Part shown: one piece after another, positions 28,801 through 37,471 of the stretch
Layout of the letters: the number at the start of each line of letters is the position of its first letter
How positions within the stretch are numbered: position 1 is the first letter of the stretch
The notes under the pieces: generated by a model
What the model saw: the letters and a program-made list of their open reading frames with translations, nothing else
What the model was told of the DNA's origin: nothing
Database searches by the model: none
Source of the DNA: Dyella_B sp036746095
Lineage (GTDB): Bacteria; Pseudomonadota; Gammaproteobacteria; Xanthomonadales; Rhodanobacteraceae
Assembly: GCF_036746095.1 (NCBI RefSeq)
Contig: NZ_DAIOEU010000010.1
Span: 47,949 to 111,948, forward strand
Direction: 5' to 3'
Length of the DNA: 64,000 nt
Program-made: the position numbers and the translations under genes

Positions 28801-29714
28801 CCGGTGGCCGCGCCCGGCCACGGTGCGATCGCGGTGGGATGATTGTGCGTTTCCACCTTGATCGCGTATTCGATGCGTTCTTCGTTGGCGCGCCACACGC
28901 CATCGTCGCCGCACACGAAACGCTTGCCGGCGTGGCCTTCGACCACGGCGGCGTTGTCCTTGTAGGCCGAAAGCGTGTAGGCCGGCGAATGCTGGTGCGT
29001 GTTCTTGATCATCCCGAACAGGCTTTTCTCCTGCGCCTCGCCGTCCAGCGTCCAACTGGCGTTGAACACTTTGTGGCGGCAATGCTCGGAGTTGGCCTGC
29101 GCGAACATGAAAAGTTCGGCGTCGGTCGGATCGCGGCCGAGTTCGGCGTAGCGCGCGGCGAGGTATTCGATCTCGTCGTCGGCCAACGCGAGGCCCAGGT
29201 CGGTATTGGCGCGAGCCAACGCCGCGCGCGGATCGGCGCCCAGCGCGATGTGCACCAGATCGCCCGGCTGGCCGGCCAGGAACAGGCCCTGCGCCTGCTC
29301 CAGGCGAGTGAGCACCGATTGCGTCATCGCATCGTGCAGTACCGCCAGCAGCTCGCGGTAACTCGCATCCTCGAGCGCCGGCAGGCCGCTTACCTGGTGG
29401 GCGATGCCGCGCTCGACACGGCGCACGTCGAAGCCGCAGTCATGCAGGATGTCGGTGGCCTTGCTCGACCATGGGGAAATCGTGCCCAGCCGCGGCACGA
29501 TCCACAGCGAAGCCGGCTCGGGCTTGCTGTCCTTCGCTTCCAGCGCCTCCAAGAGGCGCTTGCGCTGCTCGCCCTCGGGCTCGGCGGCGGCATCGATGAA
29601 GTAGACGAACCAGCAGGCCTGCACGCGGGTGCCACGATGCAGGGCATCCAGGCGGGCGTTGAGACGGTCCAGACGAAACGGCGAGAGGGCGCTCTGCCCG
29701 TCGAGTGCGATCAT
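25854..29714 (-). CDS. purL: phosphoribosylformylglycinamidine synthase (large, single-chain)
   Basis: 1286 residues, the fused FGAM synthase of gammaproteobacteria, fourth step of purine synthesis (FGAR + Gln + ATP). In order: N-terminal PurS-like domain, linker, the synthetase region with VETHNHPTAIAPWPGAATG and a second AIRS-type repeat (ELDISIPVGKDSL), and a C-terminal class I glutaminase with the nucleophile Cys in GVCNGCQML and the end HPERVFR. Length matches E. coli PurL (1295). Confidence 0.98.
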   Translation of the reverse strand: MIALDGQSALSPFRLDRLNARLDALHRGTRVQACWFVYFIDAAAEPEGEQRKRLLEALEAKDSKPEPASLWIVPRLGTISPWSSKATDILHDCGFDVRRVERGIAHQVSGLPALEDASYRELLAVLHDAMTQSVLTRLEQAQGLFLAGQPGDLVHIALGADPRAALARANTDLGLALADDEIEYLAARYAELGRDPTDAELFMFAQANSEHCRHKVFNASWTLDGEAQEKSLFGMIKNTHQHSPAYTLSAYKDNAAVVEGHAGKRFVCGDDGVWRANEERIEYAIKVETHNHPTAIAPWPGAATGAGGEIRDEGATGRGAKPKAGLTGFSVSDLRIPGTPMPWELERPLPPRMASAFEIMRDGPLGAAAFNNEFGRPCLGGYFRTYEHETGEAGVRRGYDKPIMIAGGIANIRNDHVQKRELQPGHAVIVLGGPAMLIGLGGGAASSMASGASSAELDFASVQRDNAEMERRCQQVIDSCWSLGERNPIVSIHDVGAGGLSNAIPELLNDAGVGGEIDLSKVPCDDPSLSPMQVWSNESQERYVLAIAQEHLPQFEAFCVRERCPYAVVGTATEERVLRVTDPRRQLKVIDLPMDVLFGKAPRMHRDTRHIKPRIDLVPDLSGIGMDEALMRVLRLPTVGSKSFLITIGDRTVGGLCSRDPMVGPWQVPVADCAVTLLDFEGYQGEAMAMAERAPVALLNSAGAARLAVGEAITNLAAAPIDQLNEVRLSANWMAAVNHPGEDAALFDAVKAVGMELCPELDISIPVGKDSLSMQTVWKDGDTPQRTVAPVSLVITGFARVSDVRRTLTPQLRLDRGESDLWLIDLGAGRDRLGGSALTQVFNRGGGVPPDLDDAKRLKALFDLVQEANRAGMLLAYHDRSDGGVIVTLLEMAFAGRCGLEIILDGWAEATLRSLFNEELGAVMQVAAANREAFESLLIKHGVAGMSNRIGRPKEKLGIKLFLNKDTLFKWNWTQLFKAWNETSYAMQRLRDNPANADAELEWRIDDADAGISPKLTFDPAQDIAAPYIGKAARPRVAVLREQGVNGQVEMAAAFTRAGFDAVDVHMSDLASGRIKLGDFRGFAACGGFSYGDVLGAGRGWAASILYNEMLRAEFSAFFADAGKFALGVCNGCQMLGQLKDIIPDAQHWPKFLRNASEQYEARLATLEVLDSPSIFFKGMHGSRIPVVVAHGEGRVAFPASCSPSKSGSAVRFVDNRGKPTEHYPLNPNGSPGGLAGFTAADGRVTILMPHPERVFRSVQMSWHPDNWGEDSPWMRMFRNARVWCG

Positions 29715-29796
29715 TGCGGGGAAAAGGCGCTAAGCGGTGGAAGCCGCGTATTGTACCTGAGCGGGGGCGTTCCCTGGGCAGAGCCGCGGCAAGGGT

Positions 29797-29815
29797 CGGA
29801 TTTCATCCCGGCTTG
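29797..29815. repeat. fragment of repeat family A
   Basis: TCGGATTTCATCCCGGCTTG preserves the centre of the family A arm; flanks have decayed. Sits in the gap before purL. Confidence 0.4.
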
Positions 29816-29829
29816 CGCGCCATACAGGG

Positions 29830-30696
29830 TCAGGGCTCTTCCCGTACCCGCATGAAGCGTGCAAACCGTGGCTTGCCGGCAGCCGTCATGCCCTGATACC
29901 GGAACGTGACCATGGTGCCCACGGGTGGCGGATTTTGGCGCTGCTCGTCGCTGAAGCCGGTGCCGATGCGAAAACGCGTACCGTCCGGCAGTTCCATCAT
30001 CAGCGAACCCATCATGCCTGCGTATTTGCCCTTGCCGGGCACGATGCCGACCACGCGGGCCTCGGCGTCATCGAAGGGTTTGAGTTTCAGCAGGTCGTCG
30101 CTGCGGCCGGCGCGGTACAGCGAGGCGCCCCGATGCAATACCAGGCCTTCACCGCCGCCCTGCACCACCTGGTCGAGTTTGTGTTGCAACTCGGCGGCGT
30201 CGGCAATCTTGAACTGCGTGACGGCCTGCACCCACGGATGGTCGATCTGTGCCACGAGCTTGTGCAGCACGGGAATACGCTGATCGAACGTGCCCGCATG
30301 CCCGGGCAGGTCGAACACCATGTAGCGCATCCGGCGCCATGCATCGTCATCGGCAGGCTGTTGGCGAATGGTCGACGAAGCCTGCTCGAATCGGCCGCGT
30401 CCTGCCCATAACTCACCATCCATTGGCGTCTTCGGCCAGCGCGAGGTAAACCACGCGGGCGCGGGAATGATGGCGCCGCTGCGCGTGCGCAAGGTTTCGC
30501 CATCCCAATAGCCGCGCACGCCGTCGTACTTCTCGCTGATCCAGTAATCGCCGAGCGTGATGCCGGCGTGATAGACGTTGGCCAGCATCACCGGCGACGA
30601 CGCAAGCGTCGCCGCGTAGGCCGGCGCAACCAGGCTCAACCCTAGCCACAACGGCAAGCCGCACCACCGGCCTGCCAGACGCTTCGCTATGCGCAT
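29830..30696 (-). CDS. ligE: exported ATP-dependent DNA ligase, LigE type
   Basis: 288 residues. Signal peptide ends near AYAAT (about residue 28-30). The nucleotidyltransferase lysine is K56 in motif I, EKYDGVRG; other ligase motifs follow (MDGELW, MVFDLPG, GEGLVLH, LLKLKPF) and a small OB domain ends the protein. This minimal ligase class is periplasmic in Neisseria, Haemophilus and Vibrio relatives and has been linked to competence or biofilm DNA. It needs no NAD+. Downstream of dsbC (60 bases). Confidence 0.88.
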   Translation of the reverse strand: MRIAKRLAGRWCGLPLWLGLSLVAPAYAATLASSPVMLANVYHAGITLGDYWISEKYDGVRGYWDGETLRTRSGAIIPAPAWFTSRWPKTPMDGELWAGRGRFEQASSTIRQQPADDDAWRRMRYMVFDLPGHAGTFDQRIPVLHKLVAQIDHPWVQAVTQFKIADAAELQHKLDQVVQGGGEGLVLHRGASLYRAGRSDDLLKLKPFDDAEARVVGIVPGKGKYAGMMGSLMMELPDGTRFRIGTGFSDEQRQNPPPVGTMVTFRYQGMTAAGKPRFARFMRVREEP

Positions 30697-30756
30697 GACA
30701 CTTCCCTGTAAACGACCTCGCCGTTGCTGCGGCGTGCGCCGATGAATCCACCTCGA

Positions 30757-31539
30757 TCAACCACCTTTGGCGGAATGTTCCTGCACCGCCTTCAGCATGT
30801 CCTGCGGCGACAGATAACCGCCGATCAGGGTGCCATCCTCGGCATACACGGCCGGCGTGCCGGTGACGCCGAGGCGCAGGCCGAGATCGAATTGATCCTT
30901 GACCGGATTCTTGCAATCGGCGGGTTTCGGATCCTGCCCTTTCTTGGCTTGCGTGAAGGCATCGTTGCGATCGGCCGCGCACCAGATCGACACCATCTCC
31001 TTGTACGTCTTGGTAGGCTTGCCGTCGTCGCCGGTCACACCCGAGCGCGGCCATGCCAGGTATTGCACGGCGATGCCTTCCTTGTTGAAGTCCTTGATCT
31101 GCTCGTGCAGCACGCGGCAGTACGGACAGGTCACATCCGTAAACACCGTAACGGTGTACTTGGGATTGGGCGGTGCGAACACGATGCGATCGGACACCGG
31201 CACCTTGGCCAGTTGCGTCTTGCGATACGCGGCCCAGGCATCGTCGGTGAGGCTGCTGCCCTTGCTGGTGTCGATGACGTCGCCGTTGATCAGGTACTTG
31301 CCGTCGCTACTGACGTACACCAGATGCCCGGAGGCGATCACCTGGTAGAAACCCGGCAATGGCGACGGCGCGACCTGATCGATCTGCGCCTTGGGCACGA
31401 GCTTGAGCAATGCCTGCCGCACCACGGCCTCGGGCGTGTTCGCCGCCGGTGGCGTCGAAACCGTGGCACCGGCCAATGCCGTGCCTGCCTGCATCGCCAG
31501 CACGCTCGCGCAAAGCATCTGCCAGAACTTCTTGGACAT
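30757..31539 (-). CDS. dsbC: periplasmic disulfide isomerase DsbC
   Basis: 260 residues from the ATG at 31539, chosen because AGAGG sits at proper spacing and a signal peptide (ends ALAGA, residue 23) follows at once. An N-terminal dimerisation domain precedes a thioredoxin fold with the active site C138-P-Y-C141, as in E. coli DsbC, and the cis-Pro loop GVTGTPAVY. A structural cysteine pair (IWCAAD, PADCKNP) is also present. It reshuffles wrong disulfides and is kept reduced by DsbD. Downstream of xerD, a common pairing. Confidence 0.95.
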   Translation of the reverse strand: MSKKFWQMLCASVLAMQAGTALAGATVSTPPAANTPEAVVRQALLKLVPKAQIDQVAPSPLPGFYQVIASGHLVYVSSDGKYLINGDVIDTSKGSSLTDDAWAAYRKTQLAKVPVSDRIVFAPPNPKYTVTVFTDVTCPYCRVLHEQIKDFNKEGIAVQYLAWPRSGVTGDDGKPTKTYKEMVSIWCAADRNDAFTQAKKGQDPKPADCKNPVKDQFDLGLRLGVTGTPAVYAEDGTLIGGYLSPQDMLKAVQEHSAKGG

Positions 31540-31704
31540 ATAACCTCTTACCGAGCGGCTACGTGAAAGGCGTCGAGTATCGCATACCGACTGCGATAGC
31601 CCGTTGTAGGGAAGTACCGATATGACTGTCCCGTTTGCCGCCATGCTACGCCGCCTGAATGATGCCGGTTTGAATCTCCAGCACATTCTGTCATCGCACT
31701 CGCA

Positions 31705-32628
31705 TCAACCGCGCGGATGGTGCTGCGCATGCAGGCGCTTCAACCCTTCCTTCGCCACCAGCGTATAAATTTGCGTCGTGCTCAGCGCGCTATGGCCCAG
31801 CAGCATTTGCAATGCCCGCAGGTCCGCGCCGTGATTCAGCAAATGCGTCGCGAACGAATGTCGCAACACGTGCGGAGAAATGCGCTTGCCGTTGATACCC
31901 ACGGCAATGGCGTGGCGCTTGACCAGGGTCCAGAACATTTGACGCGTCATGCCTTCGCCGCGCTTGCTCAGGAACAATGCCGCCGGCTGCCGCCCTTTGG
32001 CGAGCACCGGACGCGCCTGCGCGAGATACGACAGGACAAATTCCAGCGCCACCTCGCCTACCGGCACCAGCCGGTCCTTGCCGCCCTTGCCGGTCACGCG
32101 CAGCACGCCCTGGCGGGTATTCAGTGCGGCCAGTGGCAATTCCACCAGCTCGGAAACACGCAAGCCGGAGGCGTACATCAACTCCAGCATGGCGCGATCA
32201 CGCAGGCCTAGCGTGGTCGCTACGTCGGGCGCATGCAGCAGGCCTTCCACTTCGCGCTCGGCCAATGCCTTGGGCAGGCTGCGCGGCATCTTGGGGCGCT
32301 CGATCAGCAGCGTGGGATCTTCAAAACCGGGTTCGTTGCGCGCCATCGAGGCGTAGAAGCGCCGGAACGCCGATTGGCGCCGCGCCATCGAACGCACCGC
32401 CACCGGCTGCGAACCGTGAAACGCCGAGAGGTCTTCGCGCCGCGCCGTGCGCAAGATGCGGCCACGGGTCGAGAGCCAGCGCGACAGCGCTTCCAAGTCC
32501 TGGCGATAGGCCTGCAGCGTGCGTTCGGCCAGGCCATCTTCGGACCATACACGCTCAAGGAAGGCGGCAATTTCCAGCTCGTCCGCCTCGGCAATGGCGG
32601 CTGGCTCTTTACTAGCGTTCTGTTTCAT
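31705..32628 (-). CDS. xerD: tyrosine recombinase XerD
   Basis: 307 residues from the ATG at 32628 (MKQNASKEP); upstream codons are not XerD-like. With XerC it resolves chromosome dimers at dif. The core-binding domain is followed by the catalytic residues: Arg in ASGLRVSELVEL, Lys in TGKGGKDRLVP, HVLRHSFATHLL (His and Arg), LGHSALSTTQIYT (His and Tyr). Length is normal. Housekeeping, not a phage integrase. Confidence 0.97.
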   Translation of the reverse strand: MKQNASKEPAAIAEADELEIAAFLERVWSEDGLAERTLQAYRQDLEALSRWLSTRGRILRTARREDLSAFHGSQPVAVRSMARRQSAFRRFYASMARNEPGFEDPTLLIERPKMPRSLPKALAEREVEGLLHAPDVATTLGLRDRAMLELMYASGLRVSELVELPLAALNTRQGVLRVTGKGGKDRLVPVGEVALEFVLSYLAQARPVLAKGRQPAALFLSKRGEGMTRQMFWTLVKRHAIAVGINGKRISPHVLRHSFATHLLNHGADLRALQMLLGHSALSTTQIYTLVAKEGLKRLHAQHHPRG

Positions 32629-32707
32629 GCGCACGATGCTCGGCGTTACGCCTGCGCAGTGCAAGCGTGACGCTGCGCAATCACATGGCTGAGTTGATGG
32701 CGAACCG

Positions 32708-33208
32708 ATGACGCAAGCGACCACGACCGATCCGTATTGCCCTTTGTGGCGGCGCCTGTTCGCCTTGTTCTACGACTTGTTCGCGGTACTCGCCATCGTG
32801 GCGACAGTCGGCCTGGTCTGCCAGTTCGCCACGCGTGGACAACTGATCACCGCCGGCGCACACGTGCATATCGCCTGGTGGTATCAACCGCTGCAAGGTT
32901 TGATGGTGGCGGCGTATTTCCTGGTGTCATGGTTGCGTGGCGGCCAGACGCTGGGCATGCGGCCATGGCGTATCCGTATCGCAACCAGCGACGGCGCACG
33001 CCTGACGTTGCGGCAGGCGCTGGTTCGGCTACTCATCGCCGCTTTGCCTTTGCTGCTGCTGTGGCTCGCCCCTGCGTGGGGGCTGCGGTCGGCGCTTTGG
33101 GCCATGGCTGCCGCATGGGGCGTATGGTTTGCCGCGGCCTTGCTCGATCGTCGTCACCGAACCGTGCATGACCTGGTGGCTGGCTGCGAACTGCGGCGAG
33201 TTGCCTGA
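32708..33208 (+). CDS. RDD family membrane protein
   Basis: 166 residues with three to four hydrophobic segments; begins LWRRLFALFYDLFAV (the R..A...D pattern that names the family) and contains GGQTLGMRPWRIRI and DRRHRTVHDLVAG. Relatives are small ion-transport-linked or unknown membrane proteins. Divergent from xerD across 79 bases. Confidence 0.9.
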   Translation: MTQATTTDPYCPLWRRLFALFYDLFAVLAIVATVGLVCQFATRGQLITAGAHVHIAWWYQPLQGLMVAAYFLVSWLRGGQTLGMRPWRIRIATSDGARLTLRQALVRLLIAALPLLLLWLAPAWGLRSALWAMAAAWGVWFAAALLDRRHRTVHDLVAGCELRRVA

Positions 33209-33341
33209 CCTCGCCGTCGCTGGCCACCTGAGACACGCCAATTCGTAACCTGTTGATATGCAAGGCGGCAGCAGCCTGTCGCAATGCAACAATGCGCGGC
33301 ATAAACGGCTATCATATGACTTTAGTCGCCGGTTCCCGCCC

Positions 33342-34613
33342 ATGCTTTACCAGCTCCACGAATGGCAACGCGCCTTCCTCGGCCCTTTGAGCCACTACGC
33401 TGAAGCCAGCGCCCGCATGCTTACCGATCCCAGCAGCCCCTTGGCGCAGATGCCGGGCGCGCAGCGCATGGCGGCGGGTTACGAGCTGGTCCATCGCCTG
33501 GGCAAGGATTACGAAAAGCCGTCCTTCGACATCCACAGCATCACCAACCCGCAGGGCAACCAGATCGCGATCATCGAGCGCATCGATCTGGAAACCCCGT
33601 TCTGCCAGCTGCGCCGCTTCAAGCGCTTCAGTGACGATCCGGAAACCATCGAGAAGATGAAATCCGAACCGGTCGTGCTGGTGGTGGCTCCCCTGTCTGG
33701 TCACCACGCGACGCTGCTGCGCGACACCGTGCGCACGCTGCTGCAGGACCATAAGGTGTACATCACCGACTGGATCGATGCGCGCATGATTCCCGCCTCG
33801 GCCGGCGCGTTCCAGCTCGACGACTACGTCGCGACGATCGAGAACTTCATCCGCCATATCGGCGCCGAATCGCTGCACGTGATCTCGGTATGCCAGCCGA
33901 CCGTGCCGGTGCTGGCGGCGATTTCGCTGATGGCCGCACGCGGCGAAGCCACGCCGCGCAGCATGACGATGATGGGCGGCCCGATCGATCCGCGCCGCAG
34001 CCCGACCAGCGTCAACAACCTGGCCATGCAACAGCCGCTCAGCTGGTTCCGTGGCAACGTGATTCATACCGTGCCGACCAACTATCCCGGTCACGGCCGC
34101 GAGGTGTATCCGGGCTTCCTGCAGCATGCCGGCTTCGTGGCGATGAATCCGGGCCGCCACCTCAGCTCGCACTGGGATTTCTATCTCAATCTGTTGCGTG
34201 GCGATCTGGACGACGCCCAGGCACACCGCAAGTTCTACGACGAATACAACGCCGTGCTCGACATGCCGGCCGAGTATTACCTGGACACCATCAGCACGGT
34301 GTTCCAGCAATTCCTGCTGCCGCGCGGGCTATGGGAAGTGAATGGCGAACGCGTCGCCCCAAGTGCGATCAAGCGCACCAGCTTGCTCACCATCGAGGGC
34401 GAACTGGACGATATTTCCGGTATCGGCCAGACCGAAGCGGCGCATGACCTGTGCACCGGCATCCCTGCTTCGCGCCGCGCGCATCGCGTGGTGGAAGGCG
34501 CCGGGCATTACGGCATCTTCAGCGGCCGGCGCTGGCGCGAGATGGTTTATCCGCAGATTCGCGACTTTATCCGCCGCTCGGAATTGGCCTTGGTATCCAC
34601 CAAGCGCGCCTGA
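33342..34613 (+). CDS. phaZ: intracellular short-chain PHA depolymerase
   Basis: 423 residues from MLYQLHEWQRAF; the longer frame from 33258 lacks a ribosome site and the family start is MLYQ. An alpha/beta hydrolase of the Ralstonia PhaZ1 type that degrades native polyhydroxybutyrate granules. The nucleophile is a cysteine (C184 in VISVCQPT), as in that group, with Asp in GELDDISG and His in GAGHYGIFSG. FLGPLSHYAEA and HWDFYLNLLRGD also fit. A PHB-storing lifestyle is implied, though no phaC is in view. Confidence 0.93.
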   Translation: MLYQLHEWQRAFLGPLSHYAEASARMLTDPSSPLAQMPGAQRMAAGYELVHRLGKDYEKPSFDIHSITNPQGNQIAIIERIDLETPFCQLRRFKRFSDDPETIEKMKSEPVVLVVAPLSGHHATLLRDTVRTLLQDHKVYITDWIDARMIPASAGAFQLDDYVATIENFIRHIGAESLHVISVCQPTVPVLAAISLMAARGEATPRSMTMMGGPIDPRRSPTSVNNLAMQQPLSWFRGNVIHTVPTNYPGHGREVYPGFLQHAGFVAMNPGRHLSSHWDFYLNLLRGDLDDAQAHRKFYDEYNAVLDMPAEYYLDTISTVFQQFLLPRGLWEVNGERVAPSAIKRTSLLTIEGELDDISGIGQTEAAHDLCTGIPASRRAHRVVEGAGHYGIFSGRRWREMVYPQIRDFIRRSELALVSTKRA

Positions 34614-34616
34614 CGC

Positions 34617-34662
34617 ACCCCACGGCCGTCATTTCCGCGAAAGCGGGAATGACGGCCGTGGG
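34617..34662. terminator. bidirectional hairpin between phaZ and ltaE
   Basis: CCCCACGGCCGTCATTTCCGCG and its near-complement meet around GAAAG, a long perfect stem with the family B REP core. It lies between the stop codons of two convergent genes, so it may stop both transcripts. Confidence 0.75.
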
Positions 34663-34664
34663 GA

Positions 34665-35678
34665 TTACGCGAAGAATGTCTTGAACGCATCGATGGTGCG
34701 TTCCACCGCTGCATCATCGATATCCAGGTGCGTCACCAGGCGCAGGGTCGGCAAATAACCAATGCTGATGCGTATCGACGCGGCACGCAGATGCGCGTCG
34801 AGTTCGCGCAGACGCTCGGCAGGCACGTCGATAAACACCATGTTGGTGTGCTGGCCAAGCAGCTTGATGCCGGCTATGTCGCCCAGGCCATTGGCCATAT
34901 GCACGGCACGTGCATGGTCGTCCGCCAGGCGTGCCACGTGGTGGTCCAGCGCGTACGAGCACGCGGCGGCCAGCAAGCCGGCCTGGCGCCAACCGCCACC
35001 GGCGACCTTGCGCCAGCGCCGCGCCTTCTCGATCAACGCGGCGGAGCCGACCAGTACCGAGCCGACCGGCGCGCCCAATCCTTTCGACAAACACACCGAC
35101 ACGCTGTCGAAGTGCCGCGCGATGGCTTGCGCCGGCACGCCACCGGCCACAGCCGCGTTGTAGAGCCGCGCGCCGTCCAGGTGCAAAGCGAGACCGCGCT
35201 CATGCGTGAATTCACGCGCGGCGCGCAGGTAGTCGAGCGGCAACACACGGCCATGCCAGGTGTTTTCCAATGCCAACAGGCGTGTGCGTGCGAAGTGTGG
35301 ATCGACCGGCTTGATCGCGGCCTTCACTTTGTCCAAAGGCAACGTGCCATCGGCATCGTGCGGAATCGGTTGTGGCTGGATCGAGCCCAGCACCGCCGCG
35401 CCACCGCCTTCGAATTTGTAAGTGTGCGCATCGGCGCCGACGATGTATTCGTCGCCGCGCTCGCAATGCGACATCAAGGCCAGCAGGTTCGACTGCGTGC
35501 CCGAGGGTACGAACAATCCCGCTTCGAAACCCAGATCGCCGGCAAGGCGCTGCTGCAGTGCATTGACGGTGGGGTCTTCGCCATAGACGTCGTCCCCGAC
35601 GTCGACATCGAGCATGGCTTCGCGCATCGCGCGCGTCGGCTTGGTAACGGTGTCGCTGCGCAGGTCGATCCAGTCCAT
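34665..35678 (-). CDS. ltaE: low-specificity L-threonine aldolase
   Basis: 337 residues from the ATG at 35678 (MDWIDLRSDTVTKPT), the family-typical beginning; the open frame continues upstream but overlaps the PIN gene. PLP enzyme cleaving L-threonine/allo-threonine to glycine and acetaldehyde. The PLP lysine is K199 in VSVCLSKGLGAPVGS. Aspartate HLDGARLYN positions the cofactor. Last gene of the lptF-lptG-PIN-ltaE run. Confidence 0.94.
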   Translation of the reverse strand: MDWIDLRSDTVTKPTRAMREAMLDVDVGDDVYGEDPTVNALQQRLAGDLGFEAGLFVPSGTQSNLLALMSHCERGDEYIVGADAHTYKFEGGGAAVLGSIQPQPIPHDADGTLPLDKVKAAIKPVDPHFARTRLLALENTWHGRVLPLDYLRAAREFTHERGLALHLDGARLYNAAVAGGVPAQAIARHFDSVSVCLSKGLGAPVGSVLVGSAALIEKARRWRKVAGGGWRQAGLLAAACSYALDHHVARLADDHARAVHMANGLGDIAGIKLLGQHTNMVFIDVPAERLRELDAHLRAASIRISIGYLPTLRLVTHLDIDDAAVERTIDAFKTFFA

Positions 35679-35730
35679 GGTGCTCTCGATGATGGATGGG
35701 AAGGCATGACTTTGCCGCGTGCGGAAGCGA

Positions 35731-36195
35731 TCAGCAAGCTGCCATAGGTAACCCAACCTGCACGGCTTCCTTCCATGCGTTCGGCCGCAGGATGGCAAAC
35801 AAGCCATCACGCTTAGCACGCCTTGCAAGGCGCAACAGCTCGTCATCACGCGTAAGCAATGCGGCAGCGCCTGCCTGATGCGCCAGTTCCAGAAATTTCT
35901 GATCGTCGCGATCGCGGCAGCGCGGCAAGCCCACACTGCCTACAGACAATGTCAAAAGCCGTACATGCGCATCGAACATTTCGGCGACCTGCATGCGGCG
36001 CTCCTCACCGAGCTTCAACTGCGGATAAGCCAGCACCGCCAGCCATTCGTCACGGCAATCGTCGCGCGTAACCAGTTCGACCTCACCCGCATGCACGGCC
36101 GTAAACAGCGATGCGCACTGCGGATCGCCGAACACGAATAGGTCAAGGCAAACGTTGGTATCCAGCACGAAGCGTAGCGGTGTGCCGCTACGCAT
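35731..36195 (-). CDS. PIN-domain protein (COG1569-type)
   Basis: 154 residues. Acidic PIN residues: D in VLDTNVCLDLF, E in DEWLAVL, D in RDRDDQKFLELA, D in TRDDELLRLA, so a metal-dependent RNase fold is intact. Members are labelled toxin of a TA system, but no antitoxin ORF lies beside it: it overlaps lptG by eight bases upstream and leaves 52 bases before ltaE. Likely a housekeeping or orphan PIN protein co-expressed with lptFG. Confidence 0.85.
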   Translation of the reverse strand: MRSGTPLRFVLDTNVCLDLFVFGDPQCASLFTAVHAGEVELVTRDDCRDEWLAVLAYPQLKLGEERRMQVAEMFDAHVRLLTLSVGSVGLPRCRDRDDQKFLELAHQAGAAALLTRDDELLRLARRAKRDGLFAILRPNAWKEAVQVGLPMAAC

Positions 36196-37294
36196 TTTTG
36201 CGGAAATAGAACCAGGCGATGAACACCATCAAGGCCGCTGGCAAGATATTCGCCGCGAGCGGCGGAACGCCATACACGGTGCCGAAACTTACAATGGCCT
36301 TCTGCACGAAGTACCAGCTGATGGCGATGATCATGCCCATGAAAATGCGCTTGCCCAGGCCGCCCGAGCGCAGCGCGCCGAATGCGAACGGCATGGTGCA
36401 CAACACCAGCACCAGGACGTTGATCGGGTACATCACGCGGCCCCAGAACGGCGTTTCGTAAGGCCTGGTGTTTTCGCCGTTCTTGCGCTTGTAGGTGATG
36501 ATGTGCTGCAACTCGCGCATCGCCAGGTATTGCGGTTGCACCAGCGATTGCTGCAGCACTTCCGGATCGAGGCGCGAATCCCAGTGTTCGCTGGCGGAGG
36601 TACTGCTGTGCACGCCTTTGTCGTCCACCGTGGTGGTGCGCACATGGTCGAGCACCCATTGCTTGCCGACCTGCTCGGCCGTGCTGGCCTCATCGAAGCG
36701 GCTCAGTTGCCGCCCATCGGGCGTCAGCGTGAACACACGTACATCGCTGAGCTGCACGTAAGCGTGATCGCCTGCATTACGCAAGCCGCTGCTCTTCGCG
36801 TTGATGATGCGGTCGCCGTCGCGCGCCCACAGGCCGCTGCTGGTAAGCCCGAGGTTGCCACCGGAACGCAGTCGCAACTGCAGGGCCTGCGCCTGCTGGT
36901 CGCCCCATGGGCCGACGGTTTCACCCATGACGACCACGCCCGCCACCAGCACCGCCACCACGCCGACCGCCGACACCGCAATACGCAAGCGCGACATGCC
37001 TGCAGCACGCAAAGCCGTCAGTTCGCCGGTGGAAGCCAGGCCGCCGAGCCCCATCAGGCCACCGATCAGCGCCGCAAAGCCGAACATCTCGTACATGCGG
37101 CGCGGAATCGTCACCACGATGTAGAAAATGGCATTGCTGAGCGTGTAACCGTTGCGGCCGATGAACCCGAGCTGGCGCACGAACTGGATCATCGCGTCCA
37201 GGCCCACCAGGATCAGCCACACCATCAGCAGAGAACCGAACACGGTGATGCCGATCAGCCAATCGACGCGCTTGACGCGCAAGCTAGCCTGCAT
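36188..37294 (-). CDS. lptG: LPS export permease LptG
   Basis: 368 residues from the ATG at 37294, preceded by GGAGGCAAGAA. YjgP/YjgQ family: two blocks of three membrane helices flanking a periplasmic jellyroll (about residues 125-260). LALLIGGLMGLGGLASTGEL-like region with RAAGMS is the coupling helix that contacts LptB. With LptF, LptB and LptC it extracts LPS from the inner membrane. Confidence 0.95.
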   Translation of the reverse strand: MQASLRVKRVDWLIGITVFGSLLMVWLILVGLDAMIQFVRQLGFIGRNGYTLSNAIFYIVVTIPRRMYEMFGFAALIGGLMGLGGLASTGELTALRAAGMSRLRIAVSAVGVVAVLVAGVVVMGETVGPWGDQQAQALQLRLRSGGNLGLTSSGLWARDGDRIINAKSSGLRNAGDHAYVQLSDVRVFTLTPDGRQLSRFDEASTAEQVGKQWVLDHVRTTTVDDKGVHSSTSASEHWDSRLDPEVLQQSLVQPQYLAMRELQHIITYKRKNGENTRPYETPFWGRVMYPINVLVLVLCTMPFAFGALRSGGLGKRIFMGMIIAISWYFVQKAIVSFGTVYGVPPLAANILPAALMVFIAWFYFRKNA

Positions 37295-37471
37295 TTCTTG
37301 CCTCCCTCCATAGCGATGGCGCCGAGCCATCGTGCTGAGGCGCGATGATTCCTTTCGGTGAGTGCAGGCGTACTCGGCAGTACGTCAAGCTCACCGAAAG
37401 GGAGCAGCACGCCTCAGCGCGAGTGGATCGGCGGCCGCAGTAGGGTGGAGGTGAGAAATGCAGGCTACTCA
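37295..37471. repeat. inverted repeat in the lptF-lptG gap
   Basis: CGATGATTCCTTTCGGTGAG near 37342 and CTCACCGAAAGGGAGC near 37390 are partial inverted repeats, with CGCGCTGAGG / CCTCAGCGCG-like ends (37332 and 37412). lptF and lptG are usually adjacent or overlapping, so this 177-base spacer is unusual but both genes look intact. Confidence 0.5.

Noticed and set aside
26172..29855. A 1227-codon open frame on the plus strand covering almost all of purL
   Set aside because: It is antisense to a full-length, motif-complete PurL; long antisense frames are expected in high-GC genes, and its residues (His/Arg/Gln-rich) resemble no protein.
31705..32628. XerD as a mobile-element integrase
   Set aside because: Length, motif pattern and dsbC linkage fit the housekeeping XerD; no element boundaries nearby.
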